From contig NW_026947507.1 in NCBI RefSeq assembly GCF_034190915.1, positions 18,052,501 through 18,116,500 on the forward strand: DNA of 64,000 nt. The letters run 5' to 3'. The stretch is from Cavia porcellus (taxonomy: Eukaryota > Chordata > Mammalia > Rodentia > Caviidae). This document shows positions 35,325 through 46,437 of this stretch, one piece after another. The notes below the pieces were generated by a model. That model ran no database searches. It saw only the letters and a program-made list of their open reading frames with translations, and was not told the origin of the DNA. Positions within the stretch are counted from its first letter, which is position 1. The number at the start of each line of letters is the position of its first letter. A program made the translations under genes and the position numbers.

Positions 35325-35905
35325 ATCTTTTCTTGTTTTCTCTTGCCTAGTTGCTCTGGCTAATGTTTCAAGTACTATGTTGAATAATATTGGTGAATTG
35401 AGCATATGTGGCTTATTCCTGATGTTAGAGCAAAATCTTTCAGTATTTCCCCTTTAATATTATATTGATCATTGATTTGTCATAAATAGATTTTATTAGA
35501 TTCAGATTAGGTTCTTTTCTACCTAATTTTTCAACACTCTTATTATGAATGGGCATTGAATTTTGTCACATAGTTTTTCTACATCTGTTGAGATGGTCAT
35601 GTGGTTTTTGTACTTGATTTTCTTTATATGATAAATTACATTTATTGATTTGCATATGTTGAACCTTACTTGAAACTCAGAAAATATCTACTTGGTCATA
35701 GTGTATGGTGATTTGTTGCATTGCATTTGCCAATTTCTCATTAAAGATTTTTGCAACTATGTTAATTAAGGAGGGTGGACTATAATTTTCTTTTTTGTTG
35801 GGTCTTTATCTGATTTGGGGATCAGAATGATGCTGGTTCCAGAAATGAATTCTCCCCTTCACTCCTTGTTTTGTTTTGCTTTCTTTTATTCAGAAATTTT
35901 TCAAT
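35325..35905 (-). mobile_element. L1 fragment: ORF2 reverse-transcriptase region
   Basis: Read on the minus strand this is the reverse-transcriptase part of L1 ORF2. Conceptual translation near 35400-35345 gives '(S)PILFNIVLETLARA', equivalent to the conserved 'PLLFNIVLEVLARA' motif. Upstream on that strand, blocks matching 'HINKCN', 'MVISTDVEK' and 'FWFQHH' positions can be followed with breaks. The FADD catalytic motif lies beyond the fragment. Both ends are truncated, no poly(A) is attached, and many indels and stops show it is long dead. Confidence 0.75.
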
Positions 35906-36069
35906 TAAAAAAAAAAAAGTATTTTTTTTTTTAAATTTTGTTTTAGTTAAAAATGTTTGGTCATTTTACTTTGTTTTCTCATACTGTTCCCCATCTTTCT
36001 AAATATATTTCCTATTGTTATTTTCTCCCTTCAGTGCCTCATCTTTTCCAACAGATACAGAGATAATTG

Positions 36070-36235
36070 TGGGCCGGCTCCCTAGAAGCCTTAGAGGACA
36101 TCTCAGCGAGTCACCACTGAGCAGGGACAGGGCAGCAAAGAGGGACCAGGAGGTGGAAAGGCAAAGATAACCTTCTCCGAAGCAGTTCTCAATCCCAGCT
36201 CACCAGACACTGAACTGAGTTGAAATTAGGCCGCA
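36070..36235. other. Short GC-rich pocket
   Basis: 'ttgtgggccggctccctag' to 'gggaccaggaggtggaaagg' stands out sharply from AT-rich flanks and from the L1 pieces on both sides. I find no frame, RNA fold or family for it. It could be a remnant of an LTR or of an L1 5' region. Confidence 0.25.
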
Positions 36236-36363
36236 AAACTATGGAATGCGTTATTTTCTATTTATCCTCATTTCTTCCCCTTAATACAAGATACAAACTA
36301 TTTCTGAAAGAAATTGTTTTTGTATATGTGAATCTGTGCTTCTCGAAGATGTTTGGGCCACAT

Positions 36364-37552
36364 CTTTTTTTTTTTTTTTTTTTTTTTAATTTAAAGAGAT
36401 TAAGACAAAACAGGACAGAACAAAGCAGATGAGAAAAGAACAATGTAAGCAACACAGTATTTCCCTAGAAGACAACCCAAAATTAACAGTAACTACCATA
36501 GTGTCTCTTTCTTTGAAATAGCTGAGCATAATTTCATATACAATAGTATCAAACATAACAAAATAGTATAAAACCATTAAAGAAAATGAGAGTATTACAG
36601 GGCATTCAGAACCAAATAACAGAAAACAAGCAATGACTACTAAATTGTCTCATTTTCCACAGAAAATTCGTTTATACTATCACACATAATTCAATCCAGT
36701 AAGATACAACATGATAGAACCAATGGAAACAGAAGAGCAAATGCATGGTAGGACTTCAGAGTAAGAAGATATTAAATCAGCACTAGTTGCTATAGTGAGT
36801 TTTTTTTTTTTTTCAAAATAGTTGTTCATACCATCACAGATTTAAAAAATCAAACAAACCAGGAAAAAACTCATTCCAACTAATGTATGCAATCATTATA
36901 AGGCTTCAAAGAAATGTAATGGGGAATCACGATTACCATAAACTCTTATGCACTCTTATATTTCTTACACTAGGGAGACTATATGGTATTTATACATGTG
37001 AGTTTGATTTATTTTGCTTATGAGTTATGGTCTCAAGTTGCGCCCATTTATTAGTAAATGTCTCAATGCGATTATTCTTTATTTCTAGCTGAGTAGTACT
37101 CCATTGTATAAAAACACTACATTTTTTTTTTTTTAATCTATTCCTCAGTTGATTGACACTTGGGTTGTTTCCAAGATCTGGCTATTACAAATTGTGCTGC
37201 TATACACATGGGTGCACATATATCACTGTGGTATGATATTTTCAGTTCTTCTGGGAATATGCCTAGAAGTGGAGTAGCTGGGTCGAATGGGACTTCCAAT
37301 CCCAGCTTTTTGAGGAATCTCCAGACTGACCTCCACAGTGGCTGCACCATTTTACCATCCCAGCAAGAGTGCAGGAGAGTTCCTTTTTCCCCTCAGCCTC
37401 TTTAGCCTTTGTTAGTAGTTTTCTTGATCCTGGCCATTCTTTCTGGAGTGAAATGGAATCTCAGTGTTGTTTTAATTTGCATTTCTCTAATGACTTAATG
37501 ATGATCAACATTTTTTCATGTATTTATTTGACATTTGTATTTCTTCATCTCA
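36364..37552 (-). mobile_element. 5'-truncated L1 (ORF2 C-terminus, 3' UTR, poly(A))
   Basis: The T-run at about 36365-36387 is the poly(A) tail of a minus-strand L1. Next to it lies about 650 bp of 3' UTR and then the C-terminal part of ORF2. The element is truncated at about 37552 within the segment preceding 'GMVKWCSH', a normal result of incomplete reverse transcription. It is better preserved than the other L1 pieces here. A second T-run at about 36800-36813 suggests an A-rich stretch inside the 3' UTR or a nested tail. Confidence 0.8.
37138..37350 (-). pseudogene. L1 ORF2 C-terminal fragment (70 codons open)
   Basis: The minus-strand translation contains '[19 protein letters not shown]', '[13 protein letters not shown]' and '[14 protein letters not shown]'. 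These match the conserved L1 ORF2 C-terminal block ([15 protein letters not shown]...DPAIPLLGIYP...KTWKQPKCPSTDEW). The frame then breaks at an A-run (about 37122-37136) but resumes in another frame with 'EYYSARNKE'. The full protein has endonuclease and reverse transcriptase domains far upstream that are absent here, so this is a non-functional remnant. Confidence 0.85.
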
Positions 37553-37579
37553 TATAAGGCTATAGTTCTTAAATGGCAT

Positions 37580-38700
37580 GTTATTCAGACAAAGACATGT
37601 GAATTGATGGAACATAATAGAAGATGCAGAAACCATCCCAGATACCTTAAGCTATTTGATCTTTACAAAAGGATTATAACACTGGAGGAAAGAGCTTCTT
37701 AGCAAATGATGTTGGTTAAACTGGCTGTCTATGTTCAGAAGACAGAATTTGCTCCCCTAATCTATCACTATATACTAAATAAAAATCAAGATGGGTCAAA
37801 GACATAAATATATGATAATATGTCCCCCACATGATTGACCTGATCAAAATATGGCAAGTGAAAAAAATAGACGTTTCAGAAAAAAATTACAAATGGCCAG
37901 TAAGCATATAAAAATTTTTGACATCTCTTGTCATTGGAGAAATGTAAATTAGAACAATGATAAGATTTCATCTTTTGCTGAAAAAGTAACAATCATCAAA
38001 TCCAATTCACAGGCCAATATGGCTGTGGTACAAAAGGAACTCTTTTGTACTTTTGATGGGAATGTTATCTAACATGACCAGTATGGAATCATTATGGAAA
38101 CTTCTCAAAAGAGCTAAAAATGGAAATTCAATTGGACCTAGCCATTTTTCTCCTAGGTATGTATTCAAAACAGCTAACTCATCTTATACAGAGATACATG
38201 CATTCCATTGTTTATAGCAGCACAATTCGTATAACTAAATCTAAGAAGCAGCCTATATGTACACTCAGCAGACGATGGGATATAATGTGGTATCTACATA
38301 TAATAAAATACAACTGAATTATAAAAAAGGATAAATTGGGATAATTTGTAGGAAAATGCATATACCATAACCACATAATTTTAAGTGAAATAAATCAGAT
38401 ACACAAGAGGTTATAAAGAGACAAGGAGACATGAAAACATTTAAAATGTGTTGTATACATGTACCAAGTGCTCTCAGCAAATGTATTTCTCATATATTAC
38501 AATCATAAACTATTAATGATGATAATAATAATAGTAGTAAAAAAGAAAATGTGAAAAGGGGACCTAGAGAGGAATACAGGAAGGTGAGTCAGGAGGTGAA
38601 GATCAAAAATAATCAAGATATATTCAGTATGTATACTCACTCCTTAAGGTGAATGTAAACATCACGCATTCCATGAATATACTAACAAAAGAGAAAATTA
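37580..38700 (+). mobile_element. Old L1 fragment in opposite orientation
   Basis: Plus-strand L1 landmarks: 'tgaattgatggaacataat', 'aaaatcaagatgggtcaaag', 'aatggccagtaagcatataa', 'gtcattggagaaatgtaaat', 'cattatggaaacttctcaa', 'ctcctaggtatgtattc' and 'ccattgtttatagcagcac'. They follow the ORF2 C-terminal third and the sequence after it, with internal deletions and many stops. It covers the same ORF2 stretch as the minus-strand copy to its left but is more diverged, so the two are separate insertions. Confidence 0.75.
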
Positions 38701-38995
38701 AAACCTCTTTCTCCAGAAAAAGCCCACTGCAACTAAATCAATTAAGTAGGCAAAAGTAACATCACAGAAACTCAGTAATTTAAAATGGCATTGTAAGTTA
38801 AGGTCCTTAAAAGAGTGTATGAGCTGTACACCAAAGCCATGTAATTGCTGTATTATTTAGTATAGAGTCAATGTCTCACCATATGATATCCAAACTGTAC
38901 AACATATTATTGAACTATTGGCCATTCTGAAAATCAAGTAAACATAAATTACAGTCACCCATTTGAGTGTGCCACTGATGGTCTGAAGATACCCT

Positions 38996-39015
38996 CACAC
39001 ACACACACACTCACA

Positions 39016-39055
<40 letters not shown>
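38996..39055. repeat. (CA)n microsatellite
   Basis: This is a CA run of about 60 bp with two single-base interruptions (39011 and 39022). Confidence 0.95.
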
Positions 39056-39058
<3 letters not shown>

Positions 39059-39861
39059 AGAGGAGAGGAGATGAACCACAGTATTGAACATCTTATAAAA
39101 AACTTCATTTAGCAGTATGTGCTTATCTATAAATCAGATTGTGTTAGAACACATGGAAGATTTCTTAGTGTTTAGAAAGATAAAGAAACATTTAACTCAG
39201 GTTGATCACAAAATAAATGTGTGAAAGTAAATGTAAAACAAGAGAAATTCTCAGAGAACGCCAAGTAAAGGACAAATAATTTACAATACAAAAAGAGGGT
39301 GAAAAGAGAGATATAGAGGGCCTCCCCAAGAAATGCAATCTACACATAACAAGAATATCTGAAACAAAGGTCTAAGTAAATGAAACTGAGACAATACTTA
39401 AGGAACTAACCTAACAAAACTTTCTGGAGTTGAAGTGAAAAATAGGCCTGGAAATGAAGAAGGCTCACAGGATACCTATAATATTTAATGAAAATGAAGC
39501 AACACTTAGAAATATCTTGGTGACTTTTTTAAGTTTCAAGGATGGAAACCAAAGGTTTTATAAATGTCCAGAGAGAAATTAGAGCACCTTCAAGGGGGCA
39601 AAAGTAGGATTGACCTCAGATTTTTTTTTCCTGCAATTTTAAATACTAGAATACAATAGAATATCTTTTCTAGGGTTTTAAGGGAAAATAATTTTGGAGC
39701 AAGAATTATGTACAGTGCTAAGTTAGTATTTTTATGCAAGAAAACTAGGTAGATGACATTCTCAGGTAACAAGGGATTAAGGAGGTGTCAGTCCAAGAAC
39801 CTTCCCTAAAATAACTGCTGAATGATTTACTGCTGCAAACAAATAATTTAAAGAGGAGGGA
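39056..39861. other. Unassigned DNA
   Basis: The stretch is A-rich without a recognised family. The segment 39380-39600 has the A-rich, G-moderate look of a decayed LINE, but I cannot align it. Confidence 0.4.
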
Positions 39862-39973
39862 GGTACTGGGAATTTAGTTTAGCAGCATAACTGCCTGCCT
39901 GGCAAGCACAAGGTCATGAGTTCGATCCCTGGTATCAATCAATCAATCAATAAATAAATAAATAAATAAATAG
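39862..39973 (+). repeat. ID SINE with (AATC)n/(AATA)n tail
   Basis: The body 'gtactgggaatttagtttag', 'ctgcctgcctggcaagcaca' and box B 'gagttcgatccctgg' is clearly ID. The tail has evolved into AATC repeats (about 39936-39950) followed by AATA repeats (about 39951-39972). It is of the same subfamily type as the copy at 5118 ('agcataa'). Confidence 0.85.
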
Positions 39974-40077
39974 GAAGGAGGCAATCATATGAAATATTTG
40001 ATGGTAATTATTAAAACTAATGGAGAAGCATTAAGTCTAAAATAGTTATGTGTAAGTTTACAGAAATGAAAAATAGT

Positions 40078-40421
40078 ATTTTTCTCTCATTGCTGAGACA
40101 AAATACCTGACATCCAAAAGAAGAAAGGAAAAATTTATTTAGCTCACAGTTTTTTGGAGGCAGGGTGGCATGGCTGAGGGTTAATGGTTTATGGCAGCAG
40201 AAAGTATGAAAGGCAACAAGAGCAAATAGGGAAGAGCAGACCTCATTACACTGCATGCCAACGACCACGCCCAGCAGTTGCAGCACTCACACTGCCAATC
40301 CCAGAGCTAGACAATGAGCCAATCACAAACGCTCACTCAGCCACCTTAGAAAGGCCGGCTCCCCCTACACCAAGACCTCATGAGGCTTTGGGAGGACATT
40401 CAAAGACAAACCGTAACAATA
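40078..40421 (-). mobile_element. MaLR-like LTR (minus strand)
   Basis: The left edge 'tttctctcattgctgagaca' then 'aaatacctgacatcc' is the reverse complement of the MaLR 3' end. The body has 'aaaatttatttagctcacag', a GC-richer centre ('ccagcagttgcagcactcac') and the right part 'aggctttgggaggacattca'. It is a solo LTR, the best preserved of the three related minus-strand copies. The open frames 40017-40286 and 40184-40432 lie within it and are not genes. Confidence 0.7.
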
Positions 40422-41879
40422 TTGTAAGCTAGATCTAAAATTTTCAGTTTATGCAGTTTTAGACGTCAAAATTCATGCCAAATATTCGATGTATCAGTCA
40501 AATAAGTACTTTTTTTTTTTTTTTTTGCCATGTAATGTTATAGGTAAGATGCATGCTGTTAACCAGAATTATTAGATAAAAGTGCTTTACTGTGGACAAG
40601 ACAAATACAATAAAGACTTTCTAAATGTTAATCTGACAACATTGGAAGGGGTAGTTTTATTCTACTTAAAAAAAAAAAAAAACTAGGATGTTCATACTGT
40701 TAATACTGATAATGTAAGAAGACAATTGTCACACTGTGTATGGTTTGGAGAGGGAATATGTTTGAAATGTACATTTGGAAAACTCCTAATTCCTGCACCA
40801 CATAATAATCTTACAAGTCAATTCGTTATCGAGACACAGACAAAAATAGTCTAATTGCTGGAATATTCTTAGTCTCTGGCATTTAAAACAAGTATTAAAA
40901 AAAAAAAAAACAAGAAAAGCAGCAAAACAAATCACCAAGAAACTATTAAAACTTGCATAAAAGATATTAGCAGAAATAAAAGTGAATTATAGTCACATAG
41001 TTTTTAAATTTCCAATTAATAAAATCCAAATTAAGTTTAAAATATAAACCTGATCTGAGATACACACATTTGTAGAAAACAAGGCATAAAATTATATAAA
41101 AGTAACAGAAACTCTTTAGGTTATAGACATGGAGAACACTTTTATTAGGCAGAAAAAATGTACTAAACATATTTCACAGTAAGAAACTCTATGTGAAATT
41201 CATATGTAAAATTTTTGTTCACTGTTTTGATATGAGTGGTACTTTTGCTGTTGTGAATAAAATAGCCACATATATTTAAAAACATATGTAAAATTAACGC
41301 ATGAAGAAACTAAAATTCATTGAGTAATTCTTAAGGAAATAGAAAAAACTTGTTTTTTTTTAACTTCAATAATTATGATTTTTGATAAATCAAATAAATG
41401 GAAAGTTTAAAATATAAAATTAAGAGGTAAACTATAGTTACATAGTTAAGATGTGGGGTGGCTATACCAAAACTACATTATTTTTTTACCTGCCTTTGCA
41501 GCATTCAACTTATTTATAAATACTTCCAATTATTGTACACTACAATCATGAGAAAAAAGTTTATTATAATTCTATAGTTCACAAATTAATGTGCTGCAAA
41601 AAATTTAGGGACCATAAAACTTCAGCACTGGAAAATCATATGTTTAGACCTGTTGAAATGTTCTTAAATATTCTTTGGTTCAAAGACAAACTTATGTCAA
41701 ATGCTGATGGTTTAATAAATATAATAATGAAAGTTTCCTTTACTTGTTGTGGGATGAATGTCAAAAATTCAAAGACCAGAGGATTAAGACAGTAAGTGGA
41801 AAAGGGATATGTATATAGAAAAGACATTACCTACCTGGAGTTTTAAATATTGCTACTTTTCAAATGAGGAAACAGTCTG
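40422..41879. other. Unassigned AT-rich DNA with T/A runs
   Basis: T-run at about 40509-40526 and A-runs at about 40669-40682 and 40898-40911. No element body is readable beside them. Open frames here are short and motif-free. Confidence 0.45.
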
Positions 41880-42075
41880 CCTAGTAGTAGATTTATTCCT
41901 CAAAAATAAACCCAAAGCCTCTTTGGTCACCATGCTCTTCCACCGTGGTGATTGACCTTGGAGGGTGCAAGCAATAGGCTGAAACCTGGAACTGTGAACC
42001 AAATTAAACCTGTCTTCCTTTCTATTGTGATGGCTGGTTACTGTTTCTCAGCAATTGGAAAGTTAAATAATATTG
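41880..42075 (+). mobile_element. 3' half of a MaLR-like LTR
   Basis: 'gctgaaacctggaactgtga', 'accaaattaaacctgtcttc' and 'ctcagcaattgga' follow the 3' end of MaLR LTRs (ctgaaac...ctgtgagcc aaaataaacc). The 5' half is missing or unrecognisable. Confidence 0.5.
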
Positions 42076-45000
42076 CATGATATTTCACCTCTCAATTCAT
42101 TGAGTAAAACAAATCACTCTGATAGTTATGACACACAATTTTATCTCTTGTCAAAATACTTCAATGTTTGAACTGATCACAGTTTTTGACAAGGTAAATA
42201 AACTAACTGAAATATTAAAAACAAATGTGTCTAAATTATCATTTGACCTTAAATTCTGATGATCCATTTTATTATCACCAAGTCTTTTATTCTTTTATTT
42301 TTACTTCTCAGTAAGTCATAGATTATCCACCTTGCATCACCAACAGGAACATGAAATAAGATATTCAGCTCTACTGGTTTCCAAGCTTTTACAAGTTGAT
42401 GAGTGGAAAATTTTAATAACTTAGATAAGTGCTATAGGAGAAACTTCCATTTTCCTGTTTTTGATGACCTAAGCACCTCCTGTAAGAATTAAATTAAGTG
42501 ATCTGGTATTCTGGGAATGATGGCAGAGAAATACTGAGTTTGGAAAGCAGTGGAAAAATATATGCCATCAAATACTATTGATAACAATGTACATAATTTG
42601 CGATTTGCTGAATACATGTTAATAAAATAAAACATCTGCATTACCAAATATATAAGTGAAAGTCATATCCAAGGAAGATCCTAAACTGAGATTCTTCTGT
42701 TTACATAGGTAAATTACAGACTTAAACTCTTGTCATATCTCTAAGACAGATAGATTTTACTATGAACTGAAATAAGGTGATTTTAGAATTTTCAAACCTT
42801 GTTTTACATAATCTCTTTTTACATATTTTACATCTTCGTTAGCTATCTTTTTTCACTGACCTTGCATAAGACTATTGATAATTCAAAATGTCCTTTATTA
42901 CTAATAATAGTTTGTTTACATGAAAACTTTACTGGTGATTATTAGTAATTCTGAGCTCTCAGACTATTGCTAAATCATCAAATTTATATGTTATAGGTAT
43001 CTTAACTCCTATAAGAAACTCTTACAAGAAAAAATTAATGAATGAACTGACAAGTCTGTTATGTCTGTTATAAATGTTCAAACAAAAACCCCAAAATTAG
43101 AATAATATATAGTTATGTCAGAGCACCTTGTTTATAATGATATTAAAACTTGCATGAAGTTGCATGATAATGATAATCAAATGTGAAGAAAATTATCTTT
43201 GCAATGGAATCAGATATTTAAATATTACTGGGATACAACTGACTGATTTCCCTGAGAAGTCTCAGAAACAATAAACCTAGCTCCCTTCTAAAATGGTAAA
43301 ATTTCTATGAATTTACTAGATTATTTTCTTAGGAAAGACTTATTCCCTTTTTTATGACAAATAAGGACCAAGCTTTATTTTTCTTCAGGATGAGAGCCAG
43401 ATCATTATTACAAGTGTATGCCTTTCCAGATTTCTCAGAAGAGAATTTATTTAAAACATTAAAAAAGATAAACTATTTTTCTGGATGTATTACTAATACT
43501 TTTTAGAGGAAGGGATATTCTGCTCCAAATTATTCTATTGGAGTGAATGATATGCGTAGTAATTATATACTTCTTGCTTTACACAGCATAATAAAAACCA
43601 AACATAAAATATAAAACAAATTAGGTCTTGGGCCATAATGTATGAATTCAATTTGTTCTTTCATTTTCTTTTTTTTTTCAGTCAATCAGCAGAAACTCTG
43701 CACTATTGTGAAATTTTATGTTCTTTACATAATACCACAATTAAAATGCAAAAAAAAAACCTGTACATGTATTGACAGAAAAGTAGAGTGACTAAATCTT
43801 ATCTCATTTATTGAAGAATAAAGGAATAAATGTATGTATATATATACATTGAAATGACAGACTTAGAGGTCATTGTCACTTATTTTCTTTAGCAAATTGA
43901 AAAACTTTAAAATACTTAAATTTATGTTTATTTGTATTCACTTTATATGTTATCTAGCTCTTTGAAAACTTGTGAAGCCACTATCACTATATGGTTCTAT
44001 ACACTATTTTTCAAAAGCACCATTAAATCATGCTGATCAAGACTGACAGTAAACATGCTGATCAATATTGAAGCTGAATATTTATAAATGAGACTTTCAT
44101 CTTCTGATCCAATCAGCAACACTAAATAGTGATGAACTGTACACTACCTGGTGATCTCATCTGCAGCTTGTCTTGTAGGGACAGAAGGGGAGCCCTCGGT
44201 GTAAGAAAGATCGACCTACTAGACAAGGACTAAGTGTCTTCAGCTCTAGCAACACAGCACAGCAGAACTGCGTGAAAATAATTCTAAATGATCCATGACA
44301 ATTTGGTTACAGCAGCTAGGCTTCTGAGAATCAGCCAACCAGTGACAACTTCATGTTTCTGAAAGTCAGCCAATCAATAAAGCAACACTTCAGTTAACAG
44401 CTAGAGATCTGTAAATTTAAATTTTATACTTCCAAATAACAACTGCTTAGAAACAACACACTTTCAAAAATATTACATGTTTCCCTTCGTTAGTGAGTGA
44501 TCATTTCAGCTTCTTTCCTCCCTTTTTTCTTTCCTTCTTTCTTCTTTGCTTTTAATTTTTATTCACCAGCCTCTTTGATATACATTGAAGTCTGGCTGTC
44601 TCTATGTTGTCCATATTTAGCTATCCATTTTAGTGCACATCAGGTGATAGGGCACAAAACTAAAGGTAAAAGTAAGCATATTGTACATTGCTTTTTTATA
44701 TTTATACATCTTTACAAATATGTATTCAAGATTTTTACATATGTGATAAAAATCATCAGTTATATGGTAAGATTCATACATAATGTTATATTTATGTATA
44801 TTATATATTTTTGTTTCAGAAGAGCTAAATTAACATTGTAGAAAATGACAAAAATATTTAGTAGTACACATGACACAAAAGAAAGATTACCTTTTGCTCA
44901 ATATTGGGTACTGAAATATAAAAAAAAAATATAGTGGAAAAGAAAGGAAAAATTGAAAATGACCTTGATGTAACAGTTGACTGACATTTCATTGACACCT

Positions 45001-45856
45001 CATTAAGGAGAGCTATTTATTCTCATTCAAGATTTTCTCAGAAAATCTATTTTCCTTCTAAAAAAAAAAATACATTCCCCACAGAAATAAAGAGCTAAGT
45101 ATGGAATGTCAATGCTTTACAGGGACGTGTGGGTTGGGTTAAAAAAAAAGTATTTGGCAAATAATTTGTTCATGTTCTTGTGTTTACAAGCTGAAATATA
45201 TCAAAGAAAATAAAATATCATGGTCTTATCCTAGAGAGATGCTAGATACTGAGGAAGAAAACACTTAAGGGCTTTAGTGTGACTCATACAATAGGTCAGT
45301 TAAATGCAAATTGTAAAAATCAAAAGGTTGGTTTTAATCCACTTCGCTTGCTTAGAAGAGAGTTTAAGCCTCTCAAAATTCCAAGAAGCTCATATATTTA
45401 GAACTAGTTGAAATCCTATTAAACCAAAGAGGGATTATGTGGATTAATAGAAAGAGGTAGAGATGTTTTTTCTTTGTTTTAACATAGCATTCTCTGAACC
45501 GGTCTTGATTATTAGTCTTACGTGTGAGTCTTGTGAAACTTTGCTGTTTATAACCCTCATACACTAGATAGAAGAAATTAACAGGTAATATTTTAGTAAT
45601 AAATGTAATATAATTAAAGACATTTAAATATGTATTTATAGCTGTATAAGATAGTAAAACATATCAAGATTAAAAATTAAAACTACAGAAATAGTAGCAA
45701 AGATGAGATCCACTACGCATTTGCATTTAGATTTGAAAAAATTTCACCAGCTCTATTTAAACTTCTTGTTTTGTTGCAAACATTTTCAGTTTGATTGATT
45801 TTGTGGTTTTTTTGTTTCTGTGTTTATTTTGTTTTCTTCTTCAAAACATACTTATT
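42076..45856. other. Unassigned AT-rich DNA
   Basis: No gene or family is recognised over nearly 3.8 kb. A slightly GC-richer pocket at about 44150-44400 contains two 'agccaatca/agccaacca' units, which may be decayed LTR sequence, but no ends are visible. The 114-residue frame at 44497-44841 is low-complexity in composition and motif-free. Confidence 0.4.
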
Positions 45857-45945
45857 TGGGGCTGAAGATGTGCCTCAGTAGTAGAGCACTTGTCTATCAT
45901 GTGTGAAAGCTGTAAGTAGAACACTCCTTACTACTTAAAATGGGC
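45857..45945 (+). repeat. Diverged ID SINE
   Basis: 'ggggctgaagatgtgcctca' and 'gtagagcacttgtctatcat' are ID-like in the box A half. The box B half is badly eroded. No target duplication is seen. Confidence 0.5.
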
Positions 45946-46073
45946 ACAAAGACACATGTACACACACAGATGTACGTGCATATCTGTGCATATGAATATA
46001 CATGCATTTAAATGCATATATTTTATCATTTTTTGGTAAATTTTGGAATTTAACATTGTAATGACTGTCTTAC

Positions 46074-46437
46074 CTTTCTCATTGCTAAGACAAAATATTC
46101 AATACCTAAGGTTAAAGAACAAAAATTTAATTGGTTCATGGTGTAGCGCTTTTAGTCCATAATCAGCTGACAGGGTGGCACATGGCAGAGGGATAAGTAT
46201 TGGTGGCAATGAGAGATATCAAAAGCAACAAAACAGGAGAGTTAGATGAAGCCTTTTTCTGCCCTTTATATCAGATACAGGCAACCCTCTGTAGGGCAGG
46301 TCTGGTGTTCACACACTAAATCCCCACAGTTGACCATAGATCAATCACAAACTCGAGATTTTCTGCTCTGAAAAGCCCTTCCTTCCCATCACTGCATTTT
46401 GCTTTGGGAGGACATCAAGATAAAAATTAACACAATG
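46074..46437 (-). mobile_element. MaLR-like LTR (minus strand)
   Basis: The left edge 'tttctcattgctaagacaaa' then 'atattcaatacc' matches the same 3' end seen at 32365 and 40078. The body includes 'aaaaatttaattggttcatg', 'ggtggcacatggcagaggga', and the right part 'ctttgggaggacatcaagat'. It is a solo LTR, more diverged than the 40078 copy. Confidence 0.65.

Noticed and set aside
38996..39055. Regularly spaced repeats as a CRISPR-like array
   Set aside because: This is a CA dinucleotide run. No repeat-spacer structure exists anywhere in the window and the genome is mammalian.
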